Of a stretch of 10,863 nt of DNA, positions 6,934-10,863 are shown one piece after another. A program made the position numbers and the translations under genes. This stretch comes from Spirochaetales bacterium (lineage in GTDB: Bacteria; Spirochaetota; Spirochaetia; Sphaerochaetales; Sphaerochaetaceae), in contig JAAZJI010000043.1 of assembly GCA_012800465.1 (NCBI GenBank), positions 1-10,863 on the forward strand, read 5' to 3'. Each line of letters begins with the position of its first letter. Within the stretch, counting starts at the first letter, position 1. The notes beneath the pieces were generated by a model. The model was not told the DNA's origin and did not search any database. It worked only from the letters and a program-made list of their open reading frames with translations.

Positions 6934-8414
6934 GCGCAGTGGACCAGGGGACGACAAGCACCCGTTTCATCATCTTCGACCGGGGGGGCGCGATCGTCGC
7001 TTCCCATCAGATCGAACATGCCCAGATCTTTCCCCAGCCGGGGTGGGTCGAGCACGACCCGATGGAGATCTGGAGCAACACGCGGAAGTGCATCACCGAG
7101 GCGCTGAAAAAAGCCCGCCTGAAGGGGAGGGATCTTGCCGGGATCGGAATCACCAACCAGCGCGAGACGATCGTGGCGTGGGAGAGGGAGAGCGGACGGG
7201 TCTACCACAACGCGATCGTCTGGCAGGACCTTCGGACCAGCGAGTCCATCGAGGCGCTGAAAGGGACTCCGAAGGGCTCGATGGTCGAGAAGAAGAGCGG
7301 CCTGGTCCTCAGTCCCTACTTCGGAGGATCGAAGATCGCCTGGCTTCTGGAGCATGTCGACGGACTGAGGGAGGACGCCGAAGCGGGCAAGGCGGTCTTC
7401 GGAACGATCGATTCCTGGCTCGCCTACCAGCTTTCCGGCAGGAGGATCCACGTCACCGACGCCAGCAACGCCTCCCGCTATCTTTTGATGGACATCGAAA
7501 CGCTCGCCTGGGATGAGGAGCTGCTTGAAGTCTTCTCCGTCCCGAAGGTCTCCTTGCCGACGATCGTGCCCTCCAGCGGCATGGTGTACGGCCATACCGT
7601 CGAGGATGGCCCCTTCGCGGCGGAAGTCCCGATCGCCGGGATCCTCGGCGACCAGCAGGCCGCCCTCTTCGGGCAGGCGTGCTTCAAGCCCGGGATGGGC
7701 AAGTCGACCTACGGCACCGGCTGCTTCCTCCTGGTGAACACGGGGACCGATCTCGCCCGGTCGCACAACGGCCTGCTCTCCACCGTCGCGTACAAGATCG
7801 GGGAGGAGAAGCCGGTCTACGCGCTTGAAGGGTCGGTGGCGGTGGCCGGATCCCTCGTCCAGTGGGCGCGGGACAGCCTGAACCTCGTCGAGAGCGCCCA
7901 GCAGCTGGACCGCGAGGCCCTCACCGTGGCCGACTCGGGGGGAGTCTACATCGTCCCCGCCTTCAGCGGCTTGTTCGCCCCCTACTGGCGAAGCGACGCC
8001 CGGGGCGTGATCGCCGGTCTGACGGCGTTCGTCACCAAGGCCCACCTTTGCCGGGCGATCCTGGAGTCCACCGCGTTCCAGGCGTACGACATCTTCAAGG
8101 CGATGGAGAGCGACAGCGGCATCGCGACGACGGAGCTGAAGGTCGACGGGGGGATGACGAACAGCGAACCGCTGATGGAGTTCCAGGCGGATCTGCTGGG
8201 CGTGCCGGTCATCCGGCCCCGGGTCGTCGAGACCACCGCCCTGGGCGCGGCGTACGCCGCCGGGCTCTCCGTCGGAGTGTACCGGGACCTCGACGAGCTT
8301 TCCTCCCACTGGAAGGAGCGAAAGCGATGGGAGTCGACGATGGACGAGGAGACCCGAAGCGAGAAGGTCCGGTTCTGGAAGAAAGCGGTCGAGCGGACGC
8401 TTGAGTGGGTGTAG
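6921..8414 (+). CDS. glpK: Glycerol kinase
   Basis: This 497-residue FGGY-family kinase converts glycerol and ATP to sn-glycerol 3-phosphate, feeding glycolysis and phospholipid synthesis. The length equals the family norm. The N-terminal phosphate-binding DQGTTSTR is at 8-15. Glycerol-contacting residues known from the E. coli enzyme are present: R81-E82 in NQRE, W101 in VWQD, Y133 in SPYFGGSK, and D244-Q245 in GDQQAALFGQ. C-terminal ATP-site motifs GTGCFLLVNTG, VDGGMTNS and TTALGAAYAAG are also present. The loop before GDQQ (residues 227-238) has neither the HPr-phosphorylated histidine of Firmicutes enzymes nor the Lys/Arg pair of the E. coli fructose-bisphosphate site, as I remember those sequences. 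No glpF or glpD is adjacent. The start overlaps nfo by 13 nt and cdaA begins 16 nt after the stop. Confidence 0.97.
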   Translation: MQYLGAVDQGTTSTRFIIFDRGGAIVASHQIEHAQIFPQPGWVEHDPMEIWSNTRKCITEALKKARLKGRDLAGIGITNQRETIVAWERESGRVYHNAIVWQDLRTSESIEALKGTPKGSMVEKKSGLVLSPYFGGSKIAWLLEHVDGLREDAEAGKAVFGTIDSWLAYQLSGRRIHVTDASNASRYLLMDIETLAWDEELLEVFSVPKVSLPTIVPSSGMVYGHTVEDGPFAAEVPIAGILGDQQAALFGQACFKPGMGKSTYGTGCFLLVNTGTDLARSHNGLLSTVAYKIGEEKPVYALEGSVAVAGSLVQWARDSLNLVESAQQLDREALTVADSGGVYIVPAFSGLFAPYWRSDARGVIAGLTAFVTKAHLCRAILESTAFQAYDIFKAMESDSGIATTELKVDGGMTNSEPLMEFQADLLGVPVIRPRVVETTALGAAYAAGLSVGVYRDLDELSSHWKERKRWESTMDEETRSEKVRFWKKAVERTLEWV

Positions 8415-8415
8415 G

Positions 8416-8422
8416 AAAGGAG
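8416..8422 (+). promoter_or_regulatory. cdaA: Ribosome-binding site of the diadenylate cyclase gene
   Basis: AAAGGAG lies 8 nt before the ATG at 8431. It supports that start rather than an upstream in-frame TTG at 8401, which has no such site and would add ten residues absent from the family. Confidence 0.85.
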
Positions 8423-8430
8423 CTCTTAAG

Positions 8431-9252
8431 ATGTTCACCGAGACCATTCAGGTGATCCTCGCGTTTCTCCGGCCTGCGGTGCAGATCGGGATCCTCGCAT
8501 GGGTGTTCTACCGTTTCTACGTGGCGATCGCCCGGACGAAGGCCCTTGCGCTGATCCGGATCGTGATCATCCTCTTCTCCGGCTACGTCCTGAGCTATCT
8601 TCTGCAGCTGGATGTGCTGCTGTGGTTCTACCGGTACATCACGATCCCGACGACGATCCTGCTCTGCGTGGTCTTCCAGGCGGAGCTGAGGCGGGCGTTC
8701 AGCCAGCTGTGGAGCGGGGACGGGCGGATCTTCCGGCTCGGGACCCAGACGACGAGCAGCGACCAGATCGATTCGATCCTCAACGCGTGCAACGTGCTGG
8801 TGAATAAACGCCGCGGAGCGCTGATCGTCTTTCCCCGGAAGCTTCCGATCCGGCAGATCGTCGACAGCGGGACCCGGCTCAACGCGGATCTCTCCTCCTC
8901 CCTGATCCTCACCGTGTTCGACCACGACACGCCGCTCCATGACGGGGCGATGGTGATCCAGGGGGGCAAGATCCTCGCCGCCGGGTGCTACCTGCCCTTG
9001 AGCGAGCAGACGGACATCAAGAAATCCTTCGGAACCCGCCACCGGGCGGCCCTCGGACTCGCCGAGGAGAGCGACGCGATCGTCCTGATCGTCAGCGAGG
9101 AGACCGGGGCGATCAGCCTGACGTACAACGCGAACCTCTACTACGACCTCTCGATCCCGACGGTCAAGCGGATGCTTCTGGCGCTCTTCAGTTACCATGA
9201 CATCACCCCGGAGGAGGCGATGAAGGAGGCGGGAAGTGAAGAGGTGGAATGA
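8431..9252 (+). CDS. cdaA: Membrane diadenylate cyclase, CdaA (DacA) type
   Basis: This 273-residue enzyme condenses two ATP to cyclic di-AMP, a second messenger that controls potassium and osmotic balance and cell-wall state in the bacteria that use it. Three N-terminal membrane helices (about 12-33, 39-58 and 62-84) precede the DAC domain (about 100-250). The two catalytic signatures are present: DGA at 171-173 in PLHDGAMVI, and RHR at 203-205 in GTRHRAALGLAEE. This layout, with no helix-hairpin-helix DNA-binding part, is CdaA and not DisA. The length matches CdaA proteins. The next gene encodes a YbbR protein, the usual CdaA partner. Unlike the Firmicutes cluster, glmM does not follow; acpS and truA do. 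Its last 17 nt overlap the YbbR gene. Confidence 0.96.
   Translation: MFTETIQVILAFLRPAVQIGILAWVFYRFYVAIARTKALALIRIVIILFSGYVLSYLLQLDVLLWFYRYITIPTTILLCVVFQAELRRAFSQLWSGDGRIFRLGTQTTSSDQIDSILNACNVLVNKRRGALIVFPRKLPIRQIVDSGTRLNADLSSSLILTVFDHDTPLHDGAMVIQGGKILAAGCYLPLSEQTDIKKSFGTRHRAALGLAEESDAIVLIVSEETGAISLTYNANLYYDLSIPTVKRMLLALFSYHDITPEEAMKEAGSEEVE
9223..9229 (+). promoter_or_regulatory. Ribosome-binding site selecting the GTG start of the YbbR gene
   Basis: AAGGAGG lies 6 nt before the GTG at 9236, inside the end of cdaA. It is a near-perfect site and makes the GTG start convincing. Confidence 0.8.
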
Positions 9253-9643
9253 GTATCTGCAGGGATTCCTGATGAACTGGCCCGCGAAGGTCCTCTCGTT
9301 GGTGCTGGCGGTGGTGGTCTATGCGTTCATCCACTACTCGACGATCGGGGCGCGCAGCGTGACGATTCCCATCACCGTCCTGCTGCCCGAACGGATGGAG
9401 GCGCAGTCCCTCGTGCCGGATTCGATCGATGTGGAGATCCGGGGCGATGAGCACATCATCTACCTGATCAACCCCGATTCGATCACCGCCGTCGTCGATT
9501 TCTCCAAGGTGGAGAAGGAGGGGATCACCGCTGCGAACGTCATCCTCACGCACGACCGGGAGGTGTTCGAGCGGGGCGAGATCACCCTCAAGGCCTCCCC
9601 GAGCTCCGTCCGGGTGCTCTTCGGCCCGAGGAGCGACCCTTGA
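9236..9643 (+). CDS. Single-domain YbbR-like membrane protein (CdaR-related)
   Basis: This 135-residue protein begins with a short cytoplasmic stretch and one membrane helix (about 17-33) in MNWPAKVLSLVLAVVVYAF, the typical opening of YbbR proteins. One extracytoplasmic YbbR beta-domain of about 100 residues follows (LPERMEAQSLVPDSIDVEIRG, VDFSKVEKEG, SVRVLFG). In Bacillus the homologue CdaR carries four such repeats and regulates CdaA by direct contact. Here there is one repeat only, with no frame break or stop that would suggest decay. It starts at GTG, overlaps cdaA by 17 nt and overlaps acpS by 4 nt, so its translation should be coupled to both. Binding to the cyclase is inferred from context. 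Confidence 0.85.
   Translation: MKRWNEYLQGFLMNWPAKVLSLVLAVVVYAFIHYSTIGARSVTIPITVLLPERMEAQSLVPDSIDVEIRGDEHIIYLINPDSITAVVDFSKVEKEGITAANVILTHDREVFERGEITLKASPSSVRVLFGPRSDP
9628..9633 (+). promoter_or_regulatory. acpS: Ribosome-binding site selecting the TTG start of acpS
   Basis: GAGGAG lies 6 nt before the TTG at 9640. The TTG shares bases with the TGA stop of the YbbR gene (TTGA), a stop-start overlap typical of translational coupling. Confidence 0.75.
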
Positions 9644-10002
9644 TCGGAATCGATGTCGTGGCGATCGGGCGGATCGAGGGATTGAGCGGACATGCCCGAA
9701 AGCGGATCTTCCATCCCGATGAATTGATTCTCGCGGAAAAGAACTCCCGTCCGGCGGAGTTCCTCGCCGGGCGCTTCGCGGTGAAGGAGGCGTTCTTCAA
9801 GGCGGTCGGGGAAGGGATGAAGACCCTCTCCACCCAGGACGTGTGGACCACGAGGGGTGAACACGGAGAGCCCGTCATCAACCTCTCTTCAAAAGCCCGG
9901 GCGCTCGTAGGGGGGCGGAGGATCGCCCTCTCGATCTCCCATGACGAGCCGGTGGCGGTCGCGGTCGTCCTGATCGGGGGAGGATCCGATGGCGCGCTCT
10001 GA
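9640..10002 (+). CDS. acpS: Holo-[acyl-carrier-protein] synthase
   Basis: This 120-residue enzyme transfers the 4'-phosphopantetheine group of CoA to a serine of apo-ACP, activating it for fatty-acid synthesis. The N-terminal IGIDVVAIGRI carries the magnesium-binding aspartate (D5), and FAVKEAFFKA (46-55) carries the second ligand E50, both hallmarks of AcpS. FHPDEL (24-29) and SISHDEPVAVAVV (98-110) also fit. The size is normal for the trimeric AcpS type. The TTG start gives the beginning expected for the family and has a good ribosome-binding site. No other in-frame start would keep D5. The gene overlaps the YbbR gene by 4 nt and truA by 14 nt. Confidence 0.95.
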   Translation: MIGIDVVAIGRIEGLSGHARKRIFHPDELILAEKNSRPAEFLAGRFAVKEAFFKAVGEGMKTLSTQDVWTTRGEHGEPVINLSSKARALVGGRRIALSISHDEPVAVAVVLIGGGSDGAL

Positions 10003-10837
10003 TTGGAAACGGCCCGCCCTCCGGCCGATCGAGGAGGGCAGGCGGCGGATCAAGCTGGTCCTCTCCTATGACGGGACCCCCTACTGCGGGTGGGCCTATC
10101 AGTCCAACGCGCCCTCGGTGGTCGGGGCGCTTAGGGAGGCGATCCGGGAGATGATCGGCGAGGAGGTCGAGGTGATCGGCAGCGGACGGACCGACAGCGG
10201 GGTGCATGCCGCGGCCCAAGTCTGCCACTTCGACATCGCTCATCGGAATATCGGAAGCGGCAGGTTCAAGCCCGCGCTGAACCGCCTGCTTCCGCAATCG
10301 ATCAGGATCCTGTCCGCCGAGGAGGTCGACGGTTCCTTCCACGCCCGGTACACGACGATGGGGCGGACCTACCGCTACTACTTCAAGCGGGAGGGGGAGC
10401 TGCTCGGCTTCGATGAGAACCGGGTAGCGAAATTGAAGGGGTTCCCCCCTCTGCCGCTTCTGGACGGATATGCGAAGGCCCTCATCGGAACCCACGATTT
10501 CACCACCTTCGCAGCGGCGAGCGACAAGAGCGAGAGCAAGGTCCGGGACATCTATGAATCGTATTGGAGAATCGAACAGGACCGCTTCGGTCTCGAGCTG
10601 CTGACCTATACGATATCCGGAAACGCCTTTCTGCACAGGATGGTCCGTTCGCTTGTCGGTTCGATGGTCCAGTTCGCCTATCAGGGGATGGGCGTCGGGG
10701 AGTTCGTCGAGATTCTGGAGGCCCGCGACCGCTTTCGGGCGGGCAGGACCGCCGAGGCGTGCGGTCTGTACCTGTACCGCATCACCTACGATGAGGCGGA
10801 GTATGCGTGGTTCGAGGAGGAATATGGCGGGAATTGA
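9989..10837 (+). CDS. truA: tRNA pseudouridine(38-40) synthase
   Basis: This 282-residue cytoplasmic enzyme isomerises uridines 38-40 in the anticodon arm of many tRNAs. The catalytic aspartate is D69 in GSGRTDSGVHA (64-74). Other family blocks are LSYDGTPYCGW (25-35), FHARYTTMGRTYRYYF (117-132, with the active-site tyrosine), GTHDFTTF (167-174) and FLHRMVRSLVG (214-224). An N-terminal extension of about 20 basic residues precedes the first strand and makes the protein slightly longer than E. coli TruA. GGAGG at 9979-9983 lies 5 nt before the ATG, inside acpS. It overlaps acpS by 14 nt and the next gene by 14 nt. Confidence 0.95.
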   Translation: MARSDWKRPALRPIEEGRRRIKLVLSYDGTPYCGWAYQSNAPSVVGALREAIREMIGEEVEVIGSGRTDSGVHAAAQVCHFDIAHRNIGSGRFKPALNRLLPQSIRILSAEEVDGSFHARYTTMGRTYRYYFKREGELLGFDENRVAKLKGFPPLPLLDGYAKALIGTHDFTTFAAASDKSESKVRDIYESYWRIEQDRFGLELLTYTISGNAFLHRMVRSLVGSMVQFAYQGMGVGEFVEILEARDRFRAGRTAEACGLYLYRITYDEAEYAWFEEEYGGN

Positions 10838-10863
10838 AGATTCGATCAGAACATTCGTGACGA
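10824..10863 (+). CDS. Start of an unidentified gene, cut by the right edge
   Basis: An ATG at 10824, inside the last codons of truA, opens a frame of 13 codons (MAGIEDSIRTFVT) that runs off the window. AGGAGG at 10815-10820 precedes it, although the 3-nt spacing is short. Another overlap here would match the operon pattern upstream. Too little is visible to assign a family, and the true start could lie further right. Confidence 0.45.
   Translation, partial: MAGIEDSIRTFVT

Noticed and set aside
6930..8447. Minus-strand open frame (505 codons) opposite glpK
   Set aside because: It is antisense to a certain glycerol kinase gene and its composition is Arg/Asp/Gly-rich with no motif.
8209..9198. 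Minus-strand open frame (329 codons) opposite cdaA
   Set aside because: The real gene is the plus-strand cyclase with DGA and RHR motifs; this frame is repetitive and charge-rich.

Overview
This 10.9 kb window is a dense, GC-rich bacterial chromosomal segment. It has eight well-supported genes, plus a partial one at the right edge. All have good family matches, and I see no RNA genes, insertion sequences, CRISPR arrays or phage genes. The right-hand order (membrane diadenylate cyclase, short YbbR-domain protein, acpS, truA) resembles the order I recall near the left end of the Borrelia chromosome (BB0008 cyclase, BB0010 acpS, BB0012 truA). Spirochaetes also carry M16C peptidases. I therefore suggest a GC-rich member of the Spirochaetota, as inference from memory only; the gene order does not name a genus.

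The left half (about 1-5914) lies on the minus strand. Read in transcription order it is: a 758-residue ABC permease with two FtsX-type domains (5914-3638), its 244-residue MacB/LolD-type ATPase (3615-2881), and a large M16C metallopeptidase of the presequence-protease type (2818 to the left edge, lacking only its last few dozen residues). The permease and ATPase clearly form one transporter. The peptidase follows after 62 nt and may be cotranscribed or have its own weak promoter.

A 122-nt divergent intergenic region (5915-6036) separates the two halves. It holds a TTGACA-type -35 element for the rightward genes, a short palindrome, and part of a set of CATATCGG repeats that continues into the first codons of nfo. 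Neither flanking start codon has a convincing Shine-Dalgarno sequence.

The right half (6037 to the edge) is a tightly packed plus-strand operon: nfo (endonuclease IV), glpK (glycerol kinase), the diadenylate cyclase gene cdaA, a single-YbbR-domain membrane protein, acpS (holo-ACP synthase), truA (tRNA pseudouridine synthase) and the beginning of one more gene. Five of the six junctions are overlaps of 4 to 17 nt and the other is a 16-nt gap. This implies cotranscription and translational coupling of DNA repair, glycerol entry to lipid metabolism, c-di-AMP signalling, acyl-carrier activation and tRNA modification.

I found no clear new biological system. The points most worth checking are the candidate operator repeats between the divergent genes, a possible leaderless start of nfo, a glycerol kinase that lacks both classical regulatory loops, the one-domain YbbR partner of the cyclase, and the linkage of an M16C peptidase to an FtsX-type exporter.
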